A stretch of DNA of 32,626 nucleotides from Acidobacteriota bacterium (lineage in GTDB: Bacteria; Acidobacteriota; Terriglobia; Terriglobales; Acidobacteriaceae): NCBI GenBank assembly GCA_021805025.1, contig JAJZGF010000027.1:1-32626 (forward strand). Reading direction: 5' to 3'. A program made the position numbers and the translations under genes. Shown one piece after another: positions 7,445 to 15,774 of this stretch (position 1 is the first letter of the stretch; every line of letters begins with the position of its first letter). The notes beneath the pieces were generated by a model, which saw only the letters and a list, made by a program, of their open reading frames with translations, was not told the DNA's origin and made no database searches.

Positions 7445-7844
7445 TGAATTCCACCTCAATGCAAGTGTGTAGCATGGTCAGGCAGGTCTGCAAGGCGAGC
7501 CTTGCCGGTATCTCTGGACTGGTGCTGAATTGCCTGGTCTGCGCGGTCCTTCGGAGCAAGCCAGCGTGAGCTCTGCGCCGCGTCGCATCGCGTCTTGATG
7601 GCCCTGGTTGAACTCTGGTAGGGGCCGCAAAAGGCCAGATGGTCAAGCCCGTAACGTCCGCCTGGGCCATGGTTGATGCCAAAATCGGATCAGCCGATCT
7701 ACTTGGTCACAAGCGAGCTGCAAATTCTGTTTGGGATCGCCATGTTTTTTGACGCGTGCGTCGCAATCTTTTGACACACTGCTCATCGTGGCCGGTGAGC
7801 CGCGCGGATTGCACAGTGGCTGCGTCAATTGTTGCAAGCAAGGA

Positions 7845-7860
7845 TGGCCCATCGTGTGCT
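7845..7860 (+). promoter_or_regulatory. Candidate sigma-54 (-24/-12) promoter of the Cys-rich protein/ATPase pair
   Basis: TGGCCCATCGTGTGCT has GG (7846-7847) and GC (7858-7859) separated by exactly ten bases and agrees with the consensus TGGCAC-N5-TTGCW at most informative positions. It points toward the gene at 8019 and would give a leader of about 150 bases. The rest of the 7445-8018 gap holds no gene I can support; T-rich TTTTGAC segments lie at about 7745 and 7770. Confidence 0.45.
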
Positions 7861-8018
7861 TAGTCCTTTATGTCTTCGTGAGGCCGGCGATGCGCCTCGC
7901 GACCAATCTAAAGGTGGTTGGGCTTCTTCGGCGGGCACCTGTGACGGGGCGCACCTCTGCGCCAAAAGGGGACCAGCGGCCCGAAGCCAGAAATCGCCGC
8001 TACTGTTTGGGGAGTGAA

Positions 8019-8348
8019 ATGAACTGTGCCAATCCGAAATGCGGTGCCGTCATGCAGGAGATGCATGGTGGGACGATGCGTATGCTGGAACTCGAAGTGC
8101 CTCCAGAGGAGCGCATCGCGCGGAGTGAGTGGGGCTTTCCGATTCTCTGTGTACCAACCAGATACGTGTGGCTCTGCGCCTCTTGTTCTCGCGTTTTCAA
8201 GCTGCTGCGCTGGACAGCCGATGGGCTGATCCTCGAACCTCGGCTTGTGGATTGCAGGCCGGGCAAGTTGCCGCTCCGAATTCCCCCAAAGGAACCAGGT
8301 ACCGTGCGGCGTTTTGCTTACCCCATGGCGGCAGGCAAGTCGGCATGA
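8019..8348 (+). CDS. Small Cys-rich protein (zinc-ribbon-like), unknown function
   Basis: This is a 109-residue soluble protein. ATG 8019 is chosen because GGGGAG lies about five bases upstream; an in-frame ATG at 7731 has no such support and its extra residues look random. Two Cys pairs, C-A-N-P-K-C at residues 3-8 and C-A-S-C near residue 50, look like the two knuckles of a zinc ribbon or other metal site. A Met/His-rich stretch (MQEMHGGTMRM) lies between them. The stop is 19 bp before the P-type ATPase start, so the two are very likely co-transcribed, and a candidate sigma-54 promoter lies upstream. I do not recognise the family. A metal-sensing, chaperone or delivery role for the ATPase is possible but is only suggested by context. 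Confidence 0.75.
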   Translation: MNCANPKCGAVMQEMHGGTMRMLELEVPPEERIARSEWGFPILCVPTRYVWLCASCSRVFKLLRWTADGLILEPRLVDCRPGKLPLRIPPKEPGTVRRFAYPMAAGKSA

Positions 8349-8367
8349 CGTGAATGGTTTGGATCGA

Positions 8368-10299
8368 ATGAACGGCCATTTCTTAAAGCTCCGTACGCTG
8401 GCTCGATCTCCCTCCCACACGCTGGTTGCGGTTGTCATTCTTGCTGGCATGGCTGCAGCTGGAGTTGGCGCTTACATGCTCGGCGACCCCCGTTTGGCGC
8501 AGAGGGTGCTGCTGGGTGCGATTGTGGTCACGGGGTTGCCGCTGTGTGTGGAACTCGTCACGCAGATCGCCAAGGGCAACTTGAGCGTTGACATTCTGGC
8601 AATTCTTTCCGTCGTCAGCGCCATCGTGCTCAGGCAGTATTGGGTTGCTGCCATCGTGATCCTGATGCTCTCGGGCGGCAAGGCGCTGGAGGAATTTTCG
8701 ACACGGCGCGCGTCTACGGTGCTTCGTGCGCTGTCGCGCCGCATGCCGCAGATTGCCCATCGAATCGAATCGGAAGATCGCCAATCCGATGTTTCCATCG
8801 AGGTGGTTGCCGTAGGCGATAAGCTATCGATTCATCCGCATGAACTTTGCCCTGTGGATGGAGTGGTTCTGGCCGGGCTGGGAACGATGGATGAGTCTTA
8901 CCTCACCGGGGAACCTTTTCTGATCGCGAAGGCCCCAGGCGCAACCGTTCTCTCCGGATCGATCAATGGCGATTCTGCGCTGACGATTGAGGCTACGAGC
9001 GTTGCCAAGGATTCGCGATACGCAAAGATTGTTGAGGTATTGCACGCATCGGAAGAAAATCGCCCACGGATTCGTCGCCTGGGCGAACGGCTGGGCATAT
9101 GGTACACACCCACCGCCATTGCGATCGCATTGCTGAGCTGGGGGCTTTCGGGTGATCCCGTGCGCTTTCTTGCTGTGCTGGTTATTGCCACTCCGTGTCC
9201 TCTGCTGCTCGCAATTCCTGTCGCAATCATCGGCGCAGTTTCCGTCGCCGCGCGGCGTGGCATCGTCATCAAAGATCCCTCGATTCTGGAGAAGCTGGGC
9301 ACCTGCACGACATTGATTGTGGACAAGACAGGGACCCTGACTTACGGTCAGCCGAGCCTCAAAGAGGTGGTTGCCTCCGGCCGATGGACGAGGCGGAGCC
9401 TGATTCAGTGGGCAGCCAGCCTGGAAAAATACTCCAAGCATCCGCTCAGCTCCGCAGTGCTTAAAGCTGCTGAAGAGGAGGGGATCCCTCTCATCAGTCC
9501 TAGGACAGTTTCTGAAGCGCCGGGCCATGGGCTTGCGGGCGATCTTGACGGGCTGAGTATCCTGCTGACTGGGCGGGGCCGGATTCAGGAATCGATGCAG
9601 CACCAACTTGCGGAGGTGCAGCCAGGACTTGAATGTGTAGTACTGGTGAACGGACAACTCGGCGGAGTGATGCGCTTCCACGACCAGCCGCGCAGGGAAA
9701 GCAAGTCGTTTCTGAGCCATGTCGAGTCCCATCACGGGATTGAACAAATCGTGCTGCTCTCCGGTGATCGACAGGCCGAAGTTTCTCTGTTCGCGCAGGG
9801 CATGGGCATCTCCAACGTCCATGGCGGCAAGAGTCCCGAGGAAAAAGTAGCCATCGTCCGCGATCTCACGCGTAAGCAGAAGACGCTCTATCTTGGTGAC
9901 GGCATCAATGACGCGCCTGCCATGATGAATGCGACTGTAGGCGTCGCTCTTGGTGTCAACAGCGACATAACCGCAGAGGCTGCAGGGGCGGTCATTCTGC
10001 AGTCATCCCTCGCCAGCGTGGATGAACTGATCCACATCGGTACACGCATGCGGCGCATCGCCGTGACCAGTGCGTTAGGCGGCATGCTGCTGAGCATGAT
10101 CGGCATGGGAGCCGGCGCTCTAGGCCTGCTCGCTCCCATCGAAGGGGCCATTCTGCAGGAGTTCATCGATCTGCTGTCCATCCTGAACTCTCTGCGTATG
10201 ATTCTGCCCGTGAAGTCGATCGGCGACTTCGCCATGCCGGCGATTGTGCATCCTCCAGCGCCTGCCGCGTCGTCGAGCACTGCCTCGCTGCGTCCGTGA
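8368..10299 (+). CDS. P1B-type heavy-metal translocating ATPase (TPCP class)
   Basis: The protein has 643 residues from ATG 8368. It has the full P-type ATPase core: actuator TGE (180-182), membrane metal site T-P-C-P (275-278) in the sixth helix, phosphorylation motif DKTGT (Asp 319), the P1B-specific HP dipeptide (KHPLSS, about 358), and the hinge GDGINDAPAM. About eight membrane helices are predictable. There is no N-terminal metal-binding domain; the sequence goes almost straight into the first helix. The usual copper and zinc pumps have CPC, cobalt pumps SPC. TPC is a rarer class for which nickel or iron has been proposed, so the metal cannot be assigned. It ends in a short Ala/Pro/Ser-rich tail. 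It is second in an operon with the Cys-rich protein at 8019. Confidence 0.9.
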   Translation: MNGHFLKLRTLARSPSHTLVAVVILAGMAAAGVGAYMLGDPRLAQRVLLGAIVVTGLPLCVELVTQIAKGNLSVDILAILSVVSAIVLRQYWVAAIVILMLSGGKALEEFSTRRASTVLRALSRRMPQIAHRIESEDRQSDVSIEVVAVGDKLSIHPHELCPVDGVVLAGLGTMDESYLTGEPFLIAKAPGATVLSGSINGDSALTIEATSVAKDSRYAKIVEVLHASEENRPRIRRLGERLGIWYTPTAIAIALLSWGLSGDPVRFLAVLVIATPCPLLLAIPVAIIGAVSVAARRGIVIKDPSILEKLGTCTTLIVDKTGTLTYGQPSLKEVVASGRWTRRSLIQWAASLEKYSKHPLSSAVLKAAEEEGIPLISPRTVSEAPGHGLAGDLDGLSILLTGRGRIQESMQHQLAEVQPGLECVVLVNGQLGGVMRFHDQPRRESKSFLSHVESHHGIEQIVLLSGDRQAEVSLFAQGMGISNVHGGKSPEEKVAIVRDLTRKQKTLYLGDGINDAPAMMNATVGVALGVNSDITAEAAGAVILQSSLASVDELIHIGTRMRRIAVTSALGGMLLSMIGMGAGALGLLAPIEGAILQEFIDLLSILNSLRMILPVKSIGDFAMPAIVHPPAPAASSSTASLRP

Positions 10300-10458
10300 C
10301 GAAATGCCCGACGGCGCTCTATGGCCTGAGGATGCTCTGTCAGCCTGGAAATACTCTCCGATGTCGATAAGTTCTTACGCGGATGTCCCAGAATCTTGAC
10401 GTGCAGCCGAGGGAAGACGAGGGCGTGAAGCATCGACAGGCTTTAAGCCGAATGCAAC

Positions 10459-10474
10459 TGGCAACGCGCGTGCA
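10459..10474 (+). promoter_or_regulatory. Candidate sigma-54 (-24/-12) promoter of the periplasmic helical protein
   Basis: TGGCAACGCGCGTGCA carries GG (10460-10461) and GC (10472-10473) ten bases apart, with TGGCA and TGCA both matching consensus. It is the best of the four candidates in the window. It points toward the gene at 10674, leaving a leader of about 190 bases. I see no gene in the rest of the 10300-10673 gap. Confidence 0.5.
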
Positions 10475-10673
10475 TTAGGAGAGCAGTGCAGGGTTCGTCC
10501 GGTCGTCTCGGTCCGGGCGAGAGCTACTGTAGGCGTGCATAGCGGACGGTTAAGACTTCACTTCTACGCGGCTGCTTTTTTACGCTGGCGCAGTTCGCAA
10601 TCAGCCCCACGCAGAACCCCAGGTTGTAGGGCCCAGAGACAGGGGCCGAAAGCAAATCAAGAAGGAGGAAATC

Positions 10674-11237
10674 ATGAAAACACATCCAATGATTACCGTT
10701 GCCAGGAGAGCGGCATTCTGTGTATTTCTCCTGTCGATTCCCGTGCTCGGAACAGCGCAAGTCAAGGATTCCGAAGCCATCATGAGTACGCTGCAGGAAG
10801 TGAGATCACATGCTGCTTTGGCCCAGGACGATGCTGCAACGCTGGAAGCCTATGCGAGATCGCCGATGTCATGGGAATCTCATGCCAGGCAGCTGAATCT
10901 CATCAAAGAGCATGCAAACGACCTGCTCAGCGATTTCAACAAACTTACCAGCTTGCGGGCCGAGGGTTCACCTTGGCAGCAGCAAGCCATTGACGGGATC
11001 GATCCATTATTGAGGGACATGGCGGCCCATCTAACCAGCACCATCGAACACTTGAATGACAACAAGTCGCAGATTCAGATGAAAGCCTACAAGGACCTCG
11101 TTCGAGCTAACCTGGATCTGATGACCCGGGCGCACGAATCGATCTCCGACTTTGTTGACTATGGAACGGCAAAGGCGAAGGCTGACGATCTTGAACAGAA
11201 GCTTGCGTTACCTGATTTGTCCGCGCCTGGACTTTAA
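10674..11237 (+). CDS. Exported helical protein of unknown function
   Basis: The protein has 187 residues. A strong Shine-Dalgarno (AAGGAGGAAATC) precedes ATG 10674. Residues 1-28 are a Sec signal peptide (basic start, hydrophobic FCVFLLSIPVLG, cleavage near TAQ). The mature part is almost wholly helical and polar, with heptad-like spacing in about residues 40-170 (DLLSDFNKL, IDPLLRDMAAHLTSTIEHLN). This suggests a periplasmic four-helix bundle. No Cys and no His-rich metal site stand out. It stands alone between a candidate sigma-54 promoter and a long hairpin terminator, so it is probably a single-gene unit. Proteins like this are common next to stress genes in acidobacteria, but I cannot assign a function. 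Confidence 0.85.
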   Translation: MKTHPMITVARRAAFCVFLLSIPVLGTAQVKDSEAIMSTLQEVRSHAALAQDDAATLEAYARSPMSWESHARQLNLIKEHANDLLSDFNKLTSLRAEGSPWQQQAIDGIDPLLRDMAAHLTSTIEHLNDNKSQIQMKAYKDLVRANLDLMTRAHESISDFVDYGTAKAKADDLEQKLALPDLSAPGL

Positions 11238-11280
11238 TGCCTAGCACTGACGCGCCTTGAGCGCGCAGGAGTCAAGTGCT

Positions 11281-11351
11281 GCGCCATTGTTCGTTGCCTC
11301 ATCAGTCGGTGAAGATCGACTGGCGAGGCTAGAACAATGGCGCTCTTTTTT
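11281..11351 (+). terminator. Long nested hairpin terminator
   Basis: Three stems nest inside one another. GCGCCATTGTTC (11281-11292) pairs with GAACAATGGCGC (11332-11343), GCCTC (11296-11300) with GAGGC (11325-11329), and AGTCG (11304-11308) with CGACT (11317-11321). Six T residues follow at 11346-11351. It ends the transcript of the 10674 gene. It is longer than a usual intrinsic terminator, so it might also be a stable small RNA end. Confidence 0.75.
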
Positions 11352-11386
11352 GTATCTGCCCGCTGCGGATCAGGCGGCGTCCCTCT

Positions 11387-12862
11387 CTACTCCTGATCCA
11401 CTGTAGGATCGCGCAAGGGGGCTGCACATACATTCTCAATGGGCTGTCCCGGCTTGTATTCGAGTTTCTTCGGTGGTGTGCAGCCCTCTTCCTTTGTCAT
11501 GAGGAGGGTGGGCTTGCCAACCTCTTCCTTTTCGGCTTCCTGCGCAATCGGGGCCAACTGCTTTTTCATCTCTTCAAACTCTGATGTCTGCACAGTCTGA
11601 AGGCTCTGCTTTGGAAGGAACATGATCTCACGCTGTGCGTCCACCATTCTCTGATAGAACGGTGGGTGAGTGCGGAACCAACTCACTCCGTTCACGTAGC
11701 CTTCCTTCGTTGCCATCTTGTCAAAGAAACGGATGAAACCTGTTGTGTCGTATTCCGCATTCCACGCGTATTGAATCCCCAACTGATCCGCTTCCAGTTC
11801 ATAATCGCGGGTGATGCCCAGTAATTTGAGATCCAGCACCAGGCCAAGGCCGTAGTATCCATACTGCAGGGCGTAGTAGAGCCCGATTCCGGCCATGCCT
11901 CCGGTGAGCAGAATCGCAGCCATCTGAGCTGCCTGATAGAAGATGCTGGCGATGGTGGCGCGCTTCATCAGCTTGGCGCTGTGACGGGCCGTGTCATGCG
12001 CAATCTCATGGGCAATCACGCCGGCAAGCTGTGCCTCGTCATCTGCAGCTTCCAGCAGGCCGCGTTCGATGTAAAGATATCCGCCGGGCAGCGCGAACGC
12101 ATTAATTTCCCGTGACTGAAGCACGGCCACGTGCAGCGGCACCTTCAGGTCAGAGTGCTGCGCCACTCGATCGGCGACGGACTTCACATATTGCTGGATT
12201 GTCTTGTTCTCGACTTCGGGCGGCAGCATTCCGGCGCGCTTGAGTTGATCCACAGCCTCCTGGCCGCGCTTGATGTCGTCCCGCTGGCCCGGTGCGATAT
12301 CCCTGAAGCCGATGTCTTTCACGTCCGCCCAGCGTCGCTGGTTCTGTGCGCCGCTTGCGATCTCCGCAAAAGCGAGGCGACTCTGCTCAGGCCATTGGAG
12401 CAGCAGGTCCAGCTTGGCGTTCAGGTTGTCATAGGCGTTTGGAATCGCCTGTGCCGAAAGAACGTCAGACTCGCTTTTAAGCAACTCCAGATTCTGAATT
12501 CTGCAGTGCAGTATGTGCCGCTTCTGATCTTCCAGCTTTGCGCCACCCTTCTTCAGCTCGCTCCTTGCTGTCTCCAACTGCCTGCTATAAGTCTTGGCGT
12601 GTTCTTTGAATTTGTTGCGGCAGCTGCTCTCTCCGCTCTTCAACGCCTGCCTCTCACTTTCGACTTCTGAGGCACTGAAGGCGAGGGAGGGCGCAAGCTC
12701 GAAGAGATCAACATACGGCTTCTGTAGATACTGGTGGATCGGCAACGTCGTCCCGGCCGGAACTGAGGTTGCCTGGGGCTTTGCCGATGCGGGCGCACCC
12801 GGCAGCAGCGCCAGTAAAAAGCTGAGACATGCAGCAACACACTTGCGCAGGAATTCGCTCAT
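11387..12862 (-). CDS. M48-family zinc metalloprotease, exported
   Basis: The protein has 491 residues from ATG 12862, with AAGGGGA about four bases upstream. Residues 1-28 are a signal peptide (CLSFLLALLPGAPASA). Residues 60-210 are a helical, charged region unique to this protein. The peptidase domain follows: FALPGGYLYIERGLL, then the zinc site H-E-I-A-H (285-289), a hydrophobic segment, and the third ligand Glu 357 in YELEADQLG. This places it with the BepA/LoiP-type periplasmic M48 proteases that handle misfolded outer-membrane proteins. It ends with about 60 charged residues without TPR repeats that I can see. It is the second gene of an operon with the VWA protein, separated by 60 bp. 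All catalytic residues are present. Confidence 0.92.
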   Translation of the reverse strand: MSEFLRKCVAACLSFLLALLPGAPASAKPQATSVPAGTTLPIHQYLQKPYVDLFELAPSLAFSASEVESERQALKSGESSCRNKFKEHAKTYSRQLETARSELKKGGAKLEDQKRHILHCRIQNLELLKSESDVLSAQAIPNAYDNLNAKLDLLLQWPEQSRLAFAEIASGAQNQRRWADVKDIGFRDIAPGQRDDIKRGQEAVDQLKRAGMLPPEVENKTIQQYVKSVADRVAQHSDLKVPLHVAVLQSREINAFALPGGYLYIERGLLEAADDEAQLAGVIAHEIAHDTARHSAKLMKRATIASIFYQAAQMAAILLTGGMAGIGLYYALQYGYYGLGLVLDLKLLGITRDYELEADQLGIQYAWNAEYDTTGFIRFFDKMATKEGYVNGVSWFRTHPPFYQRMVDAQREIMFLPKQSLQTVQTSEFEEMKKQLAPIAQEAEKEEVGKPTLLMTKEEGCTPPKKLEYKPGQPIENVCAAPLRDPTVDQE

Positions 12863-12922
12863 AAAATCCCCTTTCTCTGGCTGCGACTGACTGTCAACGG
12901 GCAATGAGAAGCACGGTTGCCC

Positions 12923-13975
12923 TCACGGCGTTGTGTCGAGCGGAGCCGTGTATCCCTCACGCGCAAAAACCTCAATCTTCCGTCGCCGACCTTTGTCATC
13001 GGTGACCTTCAAAGGCTTGCCGTCGGGTCCCACAATCTCCACCTTAAGGCGGTGATAGAGGCCGTCGCGGCTCTGCTTAGGCGGTCGAAAGGTCAGCGTG
13101 TATTCGCCGCGCAAGAAACCGACAACACTACGGAAGATCGATGGCAACTCTGCGTCAAATCGCGGGAATAGTGCGAGACCTCCGGTTTGCTTTGAAAACG
13201 CGCTGAGCGTGTTCTTGCCTTGGATGTAGGAGACGTCAGAGCCGCTCCAGCGCACATATTCCGCCTCGGCCAATCCAATGCTGAAGATCACTGTGTCGGT
13301 GTTTCGCAGCCGAGCGCGAACTTCATCCAAGGTAGATTTGCTGAAGCTGTTCGCGCCCGTCGAGAGAAGCACAATCGATGTTCTGCCGCGAACCGTCTGC
13401 AGCTTGTCTAACGTGTCCATCAAGGCGTCGTAGAGATTGGCTTCACTGAACTGTGGCGCCCCCAGTGCATTTAGCGCATCCCGCACGTCGTAACGCCTAT
13501 GCGTAAAGTCGACGCGCACTTTTGCCTGCATGTCATAGGTGACAAGCGCCACCCAGTCTTGTGCTTCCAGATGATCAAGGAATCCACTCGCCCAGTCTGC
13601 AGACCTGCCTGCAAAGTAACCGTACGATGCCGCGCAATACTCCATCAGCACCACGACCGTGATCGGCGCAGCGGTTGGCGTAAAACTTTCAATGGTCCGG
13701 GCGGCTCCATTGTCGAGGACGCGGAAGTTGCCGGATTTCAGACCACTGAGTACATTCCCGTCCTCATCCGTGACCAGCACACCCAAGCGCACGAGGGGAA
13801 CATCGACTTTGAGTTGAACGCCTGACGGGCCTTCCTTGCTGGAGCCCGGTGTGGTTGCTGGCATGTTCCCGGGCTCCTGGGGTGCGGCAAAACACAACAG
13901 AGGCGAGGCCAACAACAAAGCGAGACACAGATTTGCGAGCGTCGCAAGCGCGCACAACCGGCAATGGCTCGTCAT
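12923..13975 (-). CDS. Exported VWFA-like domain protein (acidobacterial type)
   Basis: The protein has 350 residues from ATG 13975, which has GGGAGGT six bases upstream; longer in-frame starts have no such site. A signal peptide covers residues 1-30. A short segment (VPLVRLGVLVTDEDGNVLSGLKSGNFRVLDNG) typical of acidobacterial VWFA-related proteins is followed by a von Willebrand A fold. At the usual metal-site position (D-x-S-x-S) the sequence is MEYCAASYGYF, so the metal-ion-dependent adhesion site is not conserved; this is also common in the family. A C-terminal beta region (GEYTLTFRPPKQ, YHRLKVEI) completes it. A likely role is protein-protein contact in the periplasm. It is transcribed just ahead of the M48 protease, so it may be a partner or adaptor of that enzyme. 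Confidence 0.88.
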   Translation of the reverse strand: MTSHCRLCALATLANLCLALLLASPLLCFAAPQEPGNMPATTPGSSKEGPSGVQLKVDVPLVRLGVLVTDEDGNVLSGLKSGNFRVLDNGAARTIESFTPTAAPITVVVLMEYCAASYGYFAGRSADWASGFLDHLEAQDWVALVTYDMQAKVRVDFTHRRYDVRDALNALGAPQFSEANLYDALMDTLDKLQTVRGRTSIVLLSTGANSFSKSTLDEVRARLRNTDTVIFSIGLAEAEYVRWSGSDVSYIQGKNTLSAFSKQTGGLALFPRFDAELPSIFRSVVGFLRGEYTLTFRPPKQSRDGLYHRLKVEIVGPDGKPLKVTDDKGRRRKIEVFAREGYTAPLDTTP

Positions 13976-14112
13976 ATCGCACCTCCCAACGATCAGCCTC
14001 GCGATCCGCAGGGAACGGCGGATTAAGCGTGTCCAATGGGCAGGCAACGCACTTTCTGCAAGCCGTCTGGGCCGCCTTGCGCAGATGGACACCGCATTCA
14101 ACATGGACCGAA

Positions 14113-15231
14113 TCATCCTCCAATGCGCCTCATGCAGGCTGCATTCCCCGGTGCTCGATTTAGAATCTCTAGAGAAGTACCGGCAAGGTCTTCGTCTACT
14201 TCGGGATGCGCCTGTACGGTGTCTGACCCATGGCCGCGTTCGGATTCCGGATTGGCGTGCAGACGCAGGTCTCCAGAATTTGAATGAGCGATTGCGCTGC
14301 CGAGAATCAGCACCGGACAGGGGGCCTCGTTGACGAGCCTGTTCATCACACGCATCCCGTCAAAGGAATAGCCGGGAGTGATCCCCGGCGTGCCCAGAAT
14401 GATGAAATCCGGCTCCGATGTCGATGTCTGCGTCAGGATTTCCTGCGCCAGTTCTCCTTCACAAGACCGAGTCTCAAAAGGGAATTGCAATTCGGGTTCC
14501 CGCAGGGGCCATAGGAAATGCGGCAAGGGCTTACAGTCTGCGGACCTATCGGCCCCATTCGCGATCCTCTCGCCCGGAGGGAGGACGTGAAGGACCGTCA
14601 GAGTTGCATGGTGCTGCTCTGCAAAGCGGCATGCAAAACTGAGCAGTACCGCGCAGTTCATCTCCGGTGAAAGGGCGAGAGTCACGCGTCCAAGCGGCGC
14701 GGTGAACTGGGACGCGACGGGAAGGGATCCGCCGAGCAGGCAGACAGGCACGCCGACGCGCGGCAGGATCTGCTCGGCAATCGCGCGCGTCGCAATCCCC
14801 CTGGCACAGGGATCAATCTTCGTCGTCACAATGACCCGGTTTACACCGCGCAGCCGGACGAGCTGAGGAATCTCTTCTGCTGGCAGCCCCTGCAAGAGAA
14901 CGGGCTCGCTCGCAATGCCCGCCCAACGGAGCTGTCGGGCCATCCTTTCCAGCAGCAACTGCGCGCGATGCGCGGATGGGGATCTCCGCATGGGGCGAGC
15001 GCTGTGGCGGGAGCGTGACTCCGGATAGTATGGCCGGGTTACGTAAGCCAGAAGGATCTTCGCGGCACTTCCTCTGGCCTGTTTGACAGCCTCCAGGAGA
15101 AGCGTTTGTTCATCGGCAAAGTTGGTCACCATCAGGATCACTTCAGGTGCGCACCAGAGCCGGATTTGGCGAGGGCTTGCAGAGCACGGAATCGTCTCAA
15201 CGGGAATGCAATCAAGATAGGTGTCTTGCAT
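14113..15231 (-). CDS. Tandem universal stress protein (UspA-like)
   Basis: This protein of about 372 residues has two universal-stress-protein folds. The first runs from about residue 30 (VTNFADEQTLLLEAVKQARG) to 170 (VGVPVCLLGG), and the second from about 185 (VTLALSPEMNCAVLLSFACRFAEQH) to 330 (EAPCPVLILG). The ATP-binding G-x2-G-x9-G-S/T signature is only partly kept in the second (ILGTPGITPG), so nucleotide binding is uncertain. About 40 polar residues follow. The start is ambiguous: ATG 15231 has GGAGG eleven bases upstream, while ATG 15249 is also open. It is divergent from the rubrerythrin gene, with a candidate sigma-54 promoter on its own strand. It lies 137 bp ahead of the VWA gene on the same strand. 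Confidence 0.85.
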   Translation of the reverse strand: MQDTYLDCIPVETIPCSASPRQIRLWCAPEVILMVTNFADEQTLLLEAVKQARGSAAKILLAYVTRPYYPESRSRHSARPMRRSPSAHRAQLLLERMARQLRWAGIASEPVLLQGLPAEEIPQLVRLRGVNRVIVTTKIDPCARGIATRAIAEQILPRVGVPVCLLGGSLPVASQFTAPLGRVTLALSPEMNCAVLLSFACRFAEQHHATLTVLHVLPPGERIANGADRSADCKPLPHFLWPLREPELQFPFETRSCEGELAQEILTQTSTSEPDFIILGTPGITPGYSFDGMRVMNRLVNEAPCPVLILGSAIAHSNSGDLRLHANPESERGHGSDTVQAHPEVDEDLAGTSLEILNRAPGNAACMRRIGG

Positions 15232-15369
15232 GGATAACAATGCCTCCATTCTTTGCAAAGGAGCAGGTCAACGTTGCGGGCAGGTACGGCGGAACTCACC
15301 AGCCGTTCCAACATGCCTCCTCAGAGGTTGTCGCAAAGAGTGATTCGAGTGTCACGACAAGTGGAATCT

Positions 15370-15385
15370 TGCACGCAGTGGTCCA
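15370..15385 (-). promoter_or_regulatory. Candidate sigma-54 (-24/-12) promoter of the universal stress protein
   Basis: Read on the minus strand, TGGACCACTGCGTGCA has GG and GC separated by ten bases, with TGG and TGCA matching consensus. A start about twelve bases further along would leave a leader of roughly 110-130 bases before the stress-protein gene. Confidence 0.4.
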
Positions 15386-15593
15386 TTCCGGTTTGCCTAA
15401 CATGCTTGTACCCAGGAGATGAGACGCCACACCTCAATACAGCGGCGCAGGGCCGGAGCGTTGCCGGCGGAGGCGCCAATTGCATTGTGTTCATCGCTCC
15501 GGTGCGGTTTTCACGCCCTGGCGGAGAGACTGCCTGTGGCTTCGAGGAGTGGGACGGACGCTGCGCCGGCGGCAAACGGGCGTCGTGACCGCT

Positions 15594-15608
15594 GAATTGG
15601 TCCAATTC
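15594..15608. promoter_or_regulatory. Perfect 15-bp palindrome, candidate activator site
   Basis: GAATTGG-T-CCAATTC is a perfect inverted repeat. Its centre lies about 130 bp upstream of the transcription start expected from the -24/-12 element at 15708. That is the usual distance for an NtrC-type enhancer site. It lies between the divergent stress-protein and rubrerythrin promoters and could serve both. No second exact copy was seen in the window. Confidence 0.45.
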
Positions 15609-15707
15609 TTTTGACGGCATGTCCAATACTTTCTACCAATCCTCGATCCATGCCTCCCCCATTGATGCGAAACTCCGGCCTTGACGCCTCCGGCGCGTGG
15701 GCTGCAT

Positions 15708-15723
15708 TGGCATCGAACGTGCA
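15708..15723 (+). promoter_or_regulatory. Candidate sigma-54 (-24/-12) promoter of the rubrerythrin operon
   Basis: TGGCATCGAACGTGCA has GG (15709-15710) and GC (15721-15722) exactly ten bases apart, with TGGCA and TGCA conserved. The expected start is near 15734, about 40 bases before the ATG at 15775. The operon it would drive ends with an NtrC-type activator, so feedback control is possible. Confidence 0.5.
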
Positions 15724-15774
15724 TTGCAGGGCATGTATCCCTTACTTAAGACCGGGATATGAAAAGGAGATGTC

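Noticed and set aside
6533-7447. 304-codon open frame antisense to the GH35 gene
   Set aside because: GH35 motifs and catalytic residues are clear on the minus strand; the plus-strand product has no recognisable features and no ribosome site.
7704-7720. A further sigma-54-like element (GG and GC ten bases apart) upstream of 8019
   Set aside because: It lacks T before the GC and matches the consensus poorly; the element at 7845 is better.
8824-9822. 332-codon open frame antisense to the P-type ATPase
   Set aside because: A shadow of the ATPase, which has all its motifs on the plus strand.
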